NCBI RefSeq assembly: GCF_020382885.2
Contig: NC_058496.1
Location: forward strand, 24,160,501-24,224,500
Direction: 5' to 3'
Source: Scatophagus argus
Taxonomy: Eukaryota; Chordata; Actinopteri; Scatophagidae
DNA: 64,000 nucleotides
In this document: in pieces, positions 35,780-49,300 of the stretch
Position numbering within the stretch: position 1 is the stretch's first letter
Layout of the letters: every line of letters begins with the position of its first letter
Position numbers and translations under genes: made by a program
Notes under the pieces: generated by a model
The model's input: the letters and a program-made list of their open reading frames with translations, nothing else
What the model was told of the DNA's origin: nothing
Database searches by the model: none

Positions 35780-37200
35780 CTGAGGAAAGAAGAAGAAGAA
35801 GAAGAAGAAAAAGAAGAATCAGCTTTATTGACAGTATATATATTTTTACATACACACACTGAATTCGTCTTCTGCATTTGACCCATCCTTAGTTGAACAC
35901 ACACATGCAACACCCAGCAAATTACACGCAGTGAAACACACACAGGAGCAGTGGGCAGCATCAAGCGCCCAGGGAGCATATTGGGGGGTTAAGTGCCTTG
36001 CTCAAGGGCACATCAGCCGGCTAATGGAGGGGGGGAACATTAGTCACTCCACCACACCCAAATTTTTCCTGCCCGTCCGGTGGGGAAATCGAACCGGTGA
36101 CCCTCCGATCACAAGCCGCTTCTCCAACCTCTAGGCCACGGCTGCCCCAGACAGAGGTGAATTAAGTAATTCACTGATTAATAAAAGGAGAGTGATGCTT
36201 TCTTTGACTTGTGGGACAGCAATCCGAATGTCTTTGGGTTTTCAACAGTTGGTCGGACAAAACAGGCAATACAGGAGATGTCGCCTCTATCTTTAAAAAA
36301 TCGTGGATATTTTTCACAAGTTTTGAAGACCAAATGATTCATCCACTCATGGAAAAACAATCTACAAAAATAATATCTAAATAAGTCTGGACAGCGTGCC
36401 ATATTGATCTTAACTTTTTTAGAGGCTATAATATAACTATGCTACACATTTTTAGCTCCTCATTACACCTGTTCCATAAATTCATCTGTTCTGGATACTT
36501 TCAGGTAGCAATTTGTGCTTGACCCTACAAATGATTTGTGCTGAATTTAACGGCTTTAATTTAATATGTGTTGGGTCAATTGCGTCTTTAAAAAAAGTAT
36601 TAACACGTAATATTTGCTCACCACGTAGACTGTTGTTTGGCATCAGTTGGTTGGGTTGACCTCAGTGGCGGTGTGGTTTGGGTGTGAGTGGGAGTGGCTG
36701 CAGGCTCTGCCTTCTTGCCACCTGCTCCAATAGTCTGAGCTACGAGGTCAAGAACAGACCTATCCAGAGCAAGCCAGCCTGATGGTGGCCTGAGAATGAC
36801 AAATAGAGTGTAAAAAAACAAAACAAAACAAAACTATGAAATTAACTGCGTTCATAGCTAAAAGGGTAAAAGATTGAAATTTTTTAAACTTTAAAGATAA
36901 TTCTGATAATATTCATATGTCTTCTACTGGCAATAAAATCCACATCTATGCACTCTTTGGAAGACATAAATCTTTCCCAATGACTCACAAATATAACGTT
37001 TTGTATTTTTAAAAGGCTCAACAATTTCCTAAAGCAGCTGGGTATTACAGTTTTTAGCTAATGGTACTCGAACAGGAGTAAAAGTGCATTTGTGGGGGAC
37101 TATTTTCACTTGCGGATAAATATGAGCTATTAATGAACACAGTTTACGGTAGAAGGACAGCACATGTGGGACTGAGTCAAAAATGCGTGTGTTTACGTGT

Positions 37201-37247
<47 letters not shown>

Positions 37248-40200
37248 GGAACATGTCAACCAGTACAGTGTGGCTCACTGATGAGTTTTTGGTAGTTTCT
37301 GGAGCTGTATAGCACAGAGGAGTAAGACACATCAGGGGGTTGATACACAGACAACACTCGTTAACAGATGTAGTGTTGGCTTTTGTCTTTTGTGCTGACG
37401 ATAAAAATGACTGAATAGCACCAGACTTATTCTTTTAACTTACCTGGTCGTGGGAGCTTTTGCCCTCTGTTCAGCTCCCTCTGCTCTTGAGGGAGAACCA
37501 ACACGAGATCCAAAGAGTCTTCCCCAGCGTAGACTCTGTCCCTGAGAGGGGCTTTCTTCTTGGGCTGCAGCTTGCGCTCCAGTCCCTGTGACCTTCAGAG
37601 GTTTGGTATCTTTCTCCCGGTTGATAACGGACTCTGGTGGGCTGCCCATCCATGAAGACCTTCCCCTGGCTCCAGCTGACTCCCCGCTAGAGCTACTGCT
37701 ACTTTTCCTGCTTCTATACCCTTCCCCTTCTTGGCTTGACTCCGCTCCCTCCACCACTCCCTCTCTGGTGGGCGGTAGCTGGCCATGTCGTCTCTCTGAT
37801 GACTTCTTTCTCTTCTCAGTCTTAACAAACTTTGACCCCTCTGTGGATTGCTCAATGTAAACCTGGGAGGACTGCATGAGCTGGTACCACCAGCCAGCCT
37901 GTCTGTCTTGTCGCTGACGCCCCTCATCTGTCATATCCTTCTCTTTTTCCTTCCTCTTGTCCTTCTCATGTCCATTCTCATCTCCTCCTTGGCTCTCTTG
38001 TCCTACGCCTTTTACTCTTTGACCACCCATCCCCCTCTCCTTCCAGAGATTAGCAAACCCTACTTCCATCATTGTCTGTCTGTTGACAGGCCCGGCTGTC
38101 ATGTTGTCAGTTGTTGCCCCCTCTTTACTCAGCCGAGAATTCATCCTGGCTCCATCTCTTCTCGACCCAACCCCTTCCATCCATGGCCATGTTCCCTCTC
38201 GTCTCAGCACCGCCCTCTCTTTCTTCACCTCCGCACTTGAATCTCTGACCATCTCGCTCACAGTGGTGCTCCAACCTCTCATGAGCTGGAAGGTGGAGTG
38301 TGTTGACTGGTCGACACTCTGGCCTGCAGAGCACAACTGCTCCTTGCGACGGAGGTGTTCCTGGCCTTTTTGGAGGAGGTGCGGTTCAAACAGTAGGTCC
38401 AGGTCAAAGGGGAGGAGCGACAGCGGTTGCAGCAGGAGGAGGAGCTCTTCAAAGAGTGGCTGACATGCTCCCTGCGACAAGGGAAGGAAACCCCACGGGT
38501 TGTAGTGTGCTGCTATAATATCTGAGGAAAGTTAGACAAGACAGGAAGAATATCAGAGCAGGAAAAGCAAGACTTCATGCAAATGTGGACATCATATAAC
38601 TATATGCATACATGAAAAAAGATAAATGAGTCTTACCTTCATGTGTGTAGAGATGATTGAACCAGAATTCCAAAGATTTTAGGCTGAAATAATAATAAAA
38701 AAAAACCAAAACAATTGCAGCAGGATAAATACATCTTTCTCCAACAGGACAATTTTAGGCTCCACAGACTCAGCTCTGACATAGTTTTAATTGTATTTGA
38801 TACAATAGAATAAAGTCTACTCAGACCATAACAAATTAACATGACTAAACCAAGATGCCTTTTAAACAAACCATTCAGCCACAGGAAGAAAAAATGAGGT
38901 GATATAACTTAAGGACAGGAAGCGATATCTGTAAGAATATGAATATTTAGTAAAGTATTTATAACACATTATTAGACGGTTTATCAGGAGATGAAAAGCT
39001 GCTCCACATATAATTCAGCACCCAACTTAGTTTTTCAGTTACTGTGATGATGCATATCTTAATTATTTAAAAACTAGCAATAACAGATTTGTTTATCCCC
39101 TCAGGGGTCGCAGAAACAAGTTGTAAACGCAACATTGAAATACTGAAGTTGAAGTATGACCGGCAAACACCTATTTATACATCCAGTAGCTACGACTTTA
39201 TAATTGCCAGCATTCAGTCTCTTTTAGTTCTGTTTCTGGTCTTTAATATCTCTTGAGGGAAATATCGGACTCTGTTAGCCGCTGAATGCGCCGCTGTGTT
39301 CACTAGTTAGTCTCTAACTGCGTCTGTCTGCTGTTTGCACTTGAGCAGTTACTGCAGGCTATACTGGCATTTTTCGAACTTTTTCACAGAAAACAGCTGC
39401 CTTCTGCAGATAAGAACAATGTTACGGGAGCGGTGTTGTAAGCTCAACAGTGAAACAATCAACTGAAACTCATTACAAAGTTGCAGATTCAGGTGATACA
39501 GAGATTTTAGGTCGATAACAACGAGCCATACCTTTCGTCACACTTTTTTCAAGTCGTCATTTACTACCCACACCCCTAGGATAGGAAACATTGTTGTCTT
39601 TGTGGATGACAATAAAACCAGGACCAGTAAAATCCAGGACAATGAAAAGCGACTTACTTTAACAGGCCGAAGATGAAGGCGTTCAGTCTCATGCTGTGGC
39701 TTGTGAGCTCAGAGTACTGGCTCACCTTTGAGAACAGGCTGTGAAGAACACGTGTGGACGGGCCTGACAGAGACAAACATACAAAAATAACACCCGTAAG
39801 AACCTGTTCTCAAAACTACAATCTCACATCAGTCAATATAGTAAATCATGCATAATATAATTCTGATGTTGACAGATCAGGCAGTAGTGCTAAAGGTTCG
39901 TCACAAAACAAGGAAAATATGCAGCACTGGGCAGCAGTGGTTAGCACTGTCGCCTCATAGCGAGAGGGTTCCAGGTTCGAATCCCGGTCTGGGCCCTTCT
40001 ATGTGGAGTTTGCATGTTCTCCCTGTGCCTGCGTTGGTTTTCTCCAGGTACGCCGGCTTCCCCCAACAATACCAAAAACATGCACATTAGGTTAATTGGC
40101 TGCTCTACATTGCCCCTAGGTGTGAGTGTGAGAGTGTGTGGTTGTTTGTCTTTGTGTGTTGGCCCTGTGATTGACTGGCGACCAGTCCAGGGTGAACCCA

Positions 40201-43200
40201 GCCTCTCGCCCGTAGTCAGCTGGGATAGGCTCCAGCTCCCCCGCGACCCTGACGGATAAGCGGTATAGAAAATGGATGGATGGATATGCAGCACTGTCTC
40301 ACCCAGCTGTGTGGAGGCTTCCACCAGGGTCCAAGGCTTGCAGCGCCGCTGTCCGATGATCAGGTCCAGTATGTAGGCCTTCAGACCATCCTGCAGCACC
40401 TCATGCAGGGCCGGGCACAGGTACTTCAGGATGAGGTGACCCACGTTGGGACTCACCCAGCTGTTCCCCAGTTTAGCCTGGCAGGGTTGTGAACAAGCAT
40501 TAGGGTTTAAAGGAAATGAAAGTGAAACAGATCAGGGAATTGGGAAGCAGGATGTGCGATCAAAGACACAGAATGATGCAAAATGTCTGGTCCATATTTT
40601 GCCAAAACTGCTTTTGTTTGTTTAGAAGTAAACAAATATTTGTACTTGTGTGCATATAATAACGAATCATAACCAAGAAACAGAAAGTAAATGTGTTATT
40701 TGATAGCTTACAAGCTGACAAACAATAAATCGTTCATCGTGTATTTGTCTGTCCTTTCATTTTCTGCATTGCACTCATCTGCAGGCTAGTTTATTAGCTG
40801 TCTTATCAGCTCTGTATAACTAAACATATTTGTGCGTCAGATGTTCAGTTTCCTGATTGCAGCCAGCAACCACCGTGGAAAGCAAAAGTCTCAAGGGACC
40901 AATTAAAATTTTTGAAAATGTCTGTGATGGTGGTCCCACGATTTATGTGCTGTGTAATTTATAAAACAACAAAGAAGACAAATACCCCAAACAAGCCTGT
41001 GTACACAATGTGACTTACACTACTCTTGCACATGAAGTACACTTCTGAGAAAGGCAGAGTCCTTTAAGGAATGAAGATTTTATTCACTGGCTTAATCCCT
41101 ATTGTTGCACACACTGAACCAAGACACATGGTGAATGTGAGAAAACAGATGGCGCCAGATTAGTGTGAAACTAATGTAATTTGCCATGGGTCAGGTTTTA
41201 TGTTCTTTAAGTACTTTACTATACTGCAGTGGAATTAATTCAGCAAGTTGGTCAAAGGCTTCAAATAGCCTCCAAATCTTGCAGGGTGAGTTTTTTTATC
41301 AGCCAGTAGAATCAGTGCCCCCTTTCAAATATAAAACAATGGTGCATTAAGCAGTCATCAGTATTCATCAATCTGATCCACCAAAAAGGGCCTACTTTCA
41401 CATCTGGGTCTCGACTGGTACCGAAGTGTGCCACAATCAGATCCACTGCTGTGTTCACGGCTTTCACCAAACCTGGCAGGGTAAAGGGAGGGAAGGATAA
41501 AGAAAGAGTTTGTCAATCATCCTTTTTTTGGATACAAATAACAATGTATTTGTAATGAATGTATATATTTATGAATGTATGTAATGAATTTGGTTTCCTG
41601 TTTTACCCTCCACTGCAGGGAGGTGAGAGGCATTAAGATCCAAATTTAGCTCACATTTTGCTTATTGTGCTTGCAATCTGCACAAATTCATTGTTTGGGT
41701 CACTAAGGCAGCAGTGAGTTAAGCAATGAACAGCTGGGACAGCCTTCTAGGGAACTGTCTGGCATCAGCCTGCTCAGAGAACAACACAAAATGTACGGAT
41801 GTCAAAATCTCAACGGATTGACAAAATCTTGCCAGATTACAAAACATTTACAAAGACCATCTCTAATCCCACTCCTACTCAGCAATAAGTCTTTTAGCTT
41901 CACTGATGCAATTATAATAATAGATAAGAAAGCCAAACTGCATTTCTTTCTAATTAGATAAATAACACATATCTGTGAATTTATCTGAAACAAAGGTGAA
42001 CAGGCTCAGCCTCAGCGCCCTGCTCAAGCATACTTTGACAGTACAGATGTTGGTCAACACGAGGAGGTGAACCAGGATGATGCAGCTGAAGGATGATCTC
42101 CCTGCCTGCTCATTATACCACACCCTGCTGTCTCGAGAGGCCTTGAATTACTCCCCTAACTGTCAAGTAGCCTTTCCGCCGTGAGAGGCACTCGATTTAA
42201 CCACCTTTCAACAGCATCAGATTACCCTGTGCAGTACTATTCTTTTGAGGCTCACAATACAAGTACACAGCAGTTCCTCCTCTGACAGCTCGTCTTACGT
42301 TTATAAGTACAAACGTAACAGAACACATGCAGAAAGAGAATGAAAACAAAAGACTAAAAAAAATATGCTGAGTCATTTTAATTCTAACTTAATGTGAAGA
42401 TGCACTGAAACGATCACTCCTTATAATCTGTTATCATGTGACTGAAATTCTATACTTAGGTTACATGATGAAAATCTCCATGACAACTGAGCAACGAGTT
42501 GCAGCTGAAAGCCACAGTATGTAAGGTGATGTGATGAGATTTTATTTTGTCAAATCTATTTTCACCTTGCTCTGCTTTTGACTATTACAGCAGTCAGACA
42601 CATGACCTTGTATACTTACCAATAAAATTACAAAGCATTGCCATGAAAAGCCCTGACATTGATACCATCAACTCGTTTTTGCTTATACTCTGTTTGAATG
42701 CTGCATTTACCTTGTACCAACCGAGAGGCCTGTGTTTGACTGGCCAATAAAGTTCAGTATTGTAAAACCTATCCCAGCCGTCATAAAAAATAGTTTCCTG
42801 CACTTAAAAGCAGATAATAAATTTATGAAGTTCATGAGTTCCTAATAAAGGATTAAATATGACCAAGAGTACTATAAGTACAAAGTACAAGCACAAACAC
42901 TGCACTCGCGGTCACAGACAGTGGTAAACAAATGCAGTGGGTCCCCCCCAAAAAAAAAACAGCTCACTGTTACAGATTCATAGTTTGGCATTTAGGAATT
43001 AAATAATTAGATTAAATATTTATTTCCCATTGACTCCCACTGTCATTGTCAATTATGCACATACACCCCTTACTGTCTCACCTCTCTTCTGCGTCAGGTC
43101 CACAGAGATGTGGGACTGTGAGGAAGAGCAGGAGGAGGAGGATGTTGAAGCATCAGGGGAGAGGCAGAACTCCTCCGGAGGCTTCTCAGTCAAGGAGAAG

Positions 43201-43302
43201 TAGTCCGGCTGAAAGTCGCTGAAGCTCCGCTGCAGCTTAGCTGATTGGCCCACTGCTGAGACGCACGCATGCGCACACACACACACACACACAATGAGGC
43301 AG

Positions 43303-43336
<34 letters not shown>

Positions 43337-46300
43337 CCCATCACTTTCATAAGCATGAGACCCCTTACGGATCCATAAGAATGCAGCTGTAGCTGCGACT
43401 TTGAGAAACACCTTTATGAACCTCTAACACAGGGCTGCCCAAAGTGAGGCCTGCAGGGCAAATGTAGCCCACCAAAAGGTTCACTTTGGCCTGCCAGATG
43501 TTACTATTACAAATTAAGTAACACTGATCCATCCTTGTGCCGTTTCACACATTAACAATACAACACAATGCAGACACAATAACAACACAATAGGCGCTTC
43601 GTTTGGCCTGTGGTCCACCACTAGGTTTTAGTTTTGCCCCTTTCAAGGGAAAAAGTTTGGGCACCCCAGCTTAAAAGTATTTGCTCTCCATGGTACCGTG
43701 CAGCAATATTTTGTCAGTAACCCTCAGATATTGCACTCTTTGCACCTTGACTTCCTCAAAAAAGTGTTATTACTAAGAAATCCATCCGACTTTTCATCTT
43801 TACATTCCTAAATTAGTTTGTCTAACACTGTCAAAAATTATGAGCACCATTGAGCCGTCCCAGAGTGTGGCCAGAAAGAGCTGAAGGGAAATCGAACACA
43901 TTCCGTCTGGCAGGTCGTGGTCCCCCACCCCTTCGGGGTTCCAGGTTACCAGCACGGCCCCCTGAGACCCTCTCCACTCCCAGAGGGTTTCGGCGACGGT
44001 ACTCCCTCCATTTCAGAGCCTGGGGGGAAAGGTGATGTGCTGTTGGGGGTGGGGGGTGTTAATGTCATGATTAAGGGTTGGGTCAGGGTTAAAGATTGGA
44101 TTATTGAGTAGATGAATGAAAGAAATGTATGAGAAATAAAGAGGAAGAAGGGCAAGTTCAAAAGGTGAAGGGAGGACAGGAGAAGATTCAAGTCCATGCA
44201 TGAAGGGAGAGAAGAAAAACAAAGAGAAAAAGACAACAGTGTGAATGAAAGAGCTTAGCTTCAACATCTGACAGAACCTACTAACTGTTCTAAATTATTC
44301 ACTTTGAAAGAGAAACCCCAGCAGCTATCCATTCCCTTATCAAAGTAGCAAAACACTAACATTGTAAAGATTGCATATTTCATCCTTTAGGCTGGTGTCA
44401 ATTAACTAACACAAAAGGTGAATCAATTCAGAATCACTGATGTAGTACACTCTGTTCCATCGTGTGCACCACAACAGGTGTGTTTAAAGCCGGTGTTTTC
44501 ATCTTGCACTGTGACAGTGTGTTAACCTTAGAGTGGCAGTTGCAAATGACATATTAACATTTTAGCAACTTTCAGTGTAAACCTGTTGATTGATTCAACT
44601 ATTACAAGACCGATAGCTCTGACAAAGTAAACGTTAAGTATAGAGATAAAGAAGAAAGATTACCACAGTCATAAAGTTGAAAGGAAAATTAGTAGGTACA
44701 ACGTGAAAAATCTGATGCAGAAGCGACCAGCATATTTTATACAGCAGAGTGTGACTGACAACAACAATGGACATTCTGATTGCATGTGTTTTGCATTTTA
44801 ACTTCATCTTTAGCAATGACAACCATGGCAAAGTTCAAAACGTTTCCAGGGACTGATATTTTCAAAAGCTGAGGAGCTGGCAGCTGGACTTGACACCAAA
44901 TGAACCCTGTATCATCTCCTACTTTTCAATAACCTTTTCTCAGAGTTGCTTGGCGTGTTCTGTTGTCTTCATGGTGTTACTGTAGCCAGGAATAGTGATT
45001 AACCAGTGACTGGACCTTCCACACTTGGATTTTTAATTCAATTCTGATCAAGCCACGTAACTAATTCAGGCTAATCTCTGCTAAAAATATTTTTGAAACT
45101 AATTTATACAAGCGCCTGAAATTTGTTTTGATATACATCTTAAGATTATAACCTTTATTTTCTTCAGGAGAATTTTAGCATGATTTCCTAACCTACCATT
45201 ATGTGTCCTGGCTCCAGGTCCTTTGCTTCCCTCCATGTGATTTCCAGAATCCAGACAGCCCAACGGGCTCAGTGTGTCACTGTGAAGTGCTGGTAAACTG
45301 ACCAGAGATCCACGATGGAGACAGTGTGCGTGCACCACCGGCAGCATTGGAGGGACCGTCCCCCTCTTCAACCCCAGAGATGGAGGTGGAGGGGTGGATG
45401 GTAACTGCCCTGAGCCCCTTTCCTGTTTCCCTGTTGGCGGGGTGCGCAGGGGGCCAAGACCTGCTGAAAGCGGGCAGGAGAGGCTGTGTGGTGGCTGAGG
45501 GCTTGGGGTGCAGGTCGAACATGTTGAAGAGCTGTGCGCCCCCTGGAGCCGAACTGGGGAGTAGCTCCCAAGAGGGGAAGGTCGAACTGATCCAGGAGGA
45601 GGGGCTGTCCCCTGGTACCTGGGCACATTTTCAGCTACATCTTCACTGTCTTCCCCCACCGGACCTCCAGAGTCAGAACCAGAGCCGGAGCTGGAGCGAG
45701 CCTGCATCCCAGAAACGTAGCCTGTGAGCAGAGGCAGCAGAGGCTTGGGCTGCGGGGGTTTGGACGTGAACTGATGGTGGAAGGTGAAAGGCTGGATGGG
45801 GAGGGTGGTGGGCCGTTGGTCCTTCCTGTAGCGGACCACTGCTGGGCTGCTGTCTGAGGAAGCCGACAGACCACCTGGATGAACACAAGAAGGACACCAG
45901 GGATGGAGAAAAGATGAATAAGTGAGATATCTGGCAGCAACATTAAACAAAGAAATATGTAGATTAGAAGTAATCAAGGCAGCAACTAATGGCTATTTTC
46001 ATCATCATAATATACAGCCTCGAATAAATGTAATATTTCAGTTCAGGCTTAAATTTAAGCGTAGAATTAATAATTACATTTTGATTGATGGATCAATTAT
46101 TACAGGAGTATGACATCAGGAATCAAAATAAAAAATGCCTTTTATAACATTTTATGTTCAACCAACTAGAGCCCTCCATATATCAGTCGATCACAATGGG
46201 GATCATAAATGGGGACATAAAACATATAAATAAATATGTGTGTGATTTTTATTTTTTTTTAATTTTATTTTATTTCTTCACCCCCCCACACTGGCATCAG

Positions 46301-49300
46301 CCCCAATCAGTCCAAAACTGAAAGATATTCCATTTATAATGATCAAAACAGAGCAAATGCTTAAATTTAGAAAGTAGTTAAACAATTACTGAATAATCAT
46401 AATTAGTTCTAGTTATGGTTATCAACTAACTGATTAATCCCCTAGTTCTTTGAGCACTAAACTGCATAAACATGAAGGTTAAAACCAAAACAAAAAAATA
46501 CAGCTAAAAAAAGACAGAAAACTGCCGGTCATGAGTCACATATATTAACAGCTCCTATCATGGACAACCATGCCTGTTAGACACTGATCTCACAGGCCCA
46601 CATGTGCCCACATGCACACACCCCCTCTCAAAGAAACACACAAAGACACACACATAGACTGAACCTGAAGGCACTGCGTCAGGCGAGACACCAGCGAGGA
46701 GAAGCCCTTTTCTGCTGTTCACTGCCTGCACAGTCACTATTTGTGTCTGTTTTTCTGTGTGTGTGTGTGTGATCCTAGGTCCCATGCAGTGCATGACAGA
46801 CAGAAGCGTGTGTGACGTCGAGGGTGTTGCGCAAGCTGTTTGTCACCCTAAGGCCTTCCCACCGCATCTTGAGTTGGATGCAGTGACGCCTCTCAGTCAT
46901 AGGGGGTGATGTTGAGCCGCAGTAGAGACATGTCGAGTTGGGAAACGCTACACAACCAGCAGGCCTGAGCCTCCACTGGGAATGGAGGATAGAAACACTC
47001 CCTCTCTGTCTCTCTTATAACTGCTCCGTCATTCCTCTAATTACCTTATTTTCTCTTCCTCCTCATCTCTCTTTTCCTCTCTCCTCTTTCCCTTGTCCAT
47101 CTGCTTGTTCCCTGCCTCCTATCTTTCTGTTCAGCTCCTCTCCTTTGGCCGATGAACGCATTAGACGGCCGAGGGTTTTCCTTTGCATCTCTGTGCTGCA
47201 TGTTAGCATCATTATTGAGCAAGCTGCTTCCTAAAGGCTTTTAAAGAGGCCTGTACGCTGCGGTGAAACATCGCATCTGGCTCAAGTGAAGAGTGATAAA
47301 TAATATATGTACTGTGCTGCTGTACAGTATCTCATTATAAATCACAGTCTATATGAATACAGTATTAGAGGATGTTTTTAAGTCACGTGAGCTCTTCAGG
47401 ATGACCTATTTCTTCAAATCTCTTTATAAATCTTTCCCTTGCACTTCATGCTATCGCTGTTTCCCAGGTCTGACCGGAAGATTTAATTAATAAGCTACAC
47501 ACAGGCATGTCAAACTGGTCCACAGGAGGGCCGGTGTGGCTGCAGGTTTTCTTTCCAACCAAGTAGCAGCACACCAGACTTGACTCATTTAATCAACTGA
47601 TCTCCGTCTTCAGACAGCTGATTGGTCAAACGGTGTGCTCTTGGTTGGTTGGCACAAAAACCTGCAGCCACACCGGCCCTCCTGTGGACCAGTTTGACAT
47701 ATGTGAGCTACAGCAACTGAGCAGCTTAAATCAGGACGGGGCATATTCTTTTGATCCGGCATCTGAAGTGATGGACTGAGTAAAGAAAAACCTATGCACA
47801 TATTGTTTTGCTTTTGCTATTCTTTTCCATGTTTGAGAAATACTAATTAAGGTCTCAATTAACAATTATTTTCAGCATCACTTAATCCACAGATTATTTA
47901 CTTAATTCATGGATTAATACGTCAGAAAATAGTAAAATGTGCCATCACAATTTAACAGATGTCTTCAACATCTTTCACATTTGATTTCTTGTTTTCACCA
48001 AAACCCAAACCCAAAAACCCAAAGATAATCACTTTACAAAGACAGACAACTAAGAAAAGCAGCAAATATGCACATCTGAGAAGCTGTGGCAAGTGATTAT
48101 TTGGCCATTTTTGCTCATAAAATAAAACATTTTTGAAAATTGGCCACATTTTTTTCTGTCAGTACACTAACTGATTACTCAGCTATTTCAGCTCTAATGA
48201 TAATGGAGCTGGAATAGCTAATTTGTTTCTTTTTTGTGGCATTGTAGTAGGCTGTAGGTCTATATGGGGTAGATGAGTACTGACACCAGGCACTGTATTG
48301 ATACAAAGGTTCTCGATTTTCATATTGTAAAATTTTAATATTGATGTTTGCATTTCTTGAATATTTTGTAAAGAATCTTGATGACAATGTATGTAGGTAT
48401 TTGGTTATAGGCTTTTGGTTGTGTTTTGTTCTTGCTTTTCCAGCAAACTACCACCACCAATGGGAAAATTAAGTTGTGGTATTAAAAGCTGTTTTAAAGC
48501 TGAAATGTTGTGTGATCATTTGTCTGTTATGTGCTGACTCAATTTCCTTGGTAAATATTACATGATCACAGCTGATTTCACGTTCAAAACACGCCAGTTT
48601 TTTTTTTACTGTAAAGTGTGAAAATGAATAATTTTGCATGTGTGGTTCGAAAAAGTTTGGCGGACAGCTACAGAAGTTGAGTTTTTGGGGTTTGGATCTG
48701 TCTAGAAACTAAAAGGGAAGACCAACACCTGCTTTTACTGGTGTAAACAAAAGAGCGTTTCTTTTTTTCAGCAGTTTTGTCTAAATAATTAGCTGAAGAA
48801 GCCACGGGGTGCTTGCTAATCAAACACCATCATTACAACATAGTGAATTTGCCTGAAGAGATTTGTTTTCTTCAAATGTTCCTAAAATGATTTCCAGCTT
48901 GTGTAAAACTGTAAAGGGAGACAGCTGAAGCTTCCTGGGACATTCCCTTCCTATAGCACTCACTCTGCTGTCCCTGGTCTTGTCCCAATGGAATTCCAAA
49001 CACTCTCTGTTTGTGTTTATTTAACCAGACACACACAACTGAGACTGAGCTACATAAGTTAAAGGTGGTGTCCGTTTATGCATGTCTGTTCAATTCAACA
49101 GAGACAGACACTATTTTACTTAAATTATATAATATAGTTAGAGTTCTATAACCGTCATTGGTGTCTTGAGCTTTGAACCAAGGACAGTGCAACACATAGC
49201 GGCTGAAAACATTCGATCATCTGACTGAATTAGACCCTGCTTCTTTATATACTCTTTGTATACTGTTCAAACCAAAAGCGTCTTCCTCACCTGCTGCACA

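Noticed and set aside
37588..38518. Several long plus-strand frames (up to 130 codons)
   Set aside because: They are antisense shadows of the low-complexity rusc2 linker exon at 38521-37444.
45326..45727. 133-codon plus-strand frame
   Set aside because: Antisense of rusc2 exon 45874-45197, which matches human RUSC2 in protein sequence.
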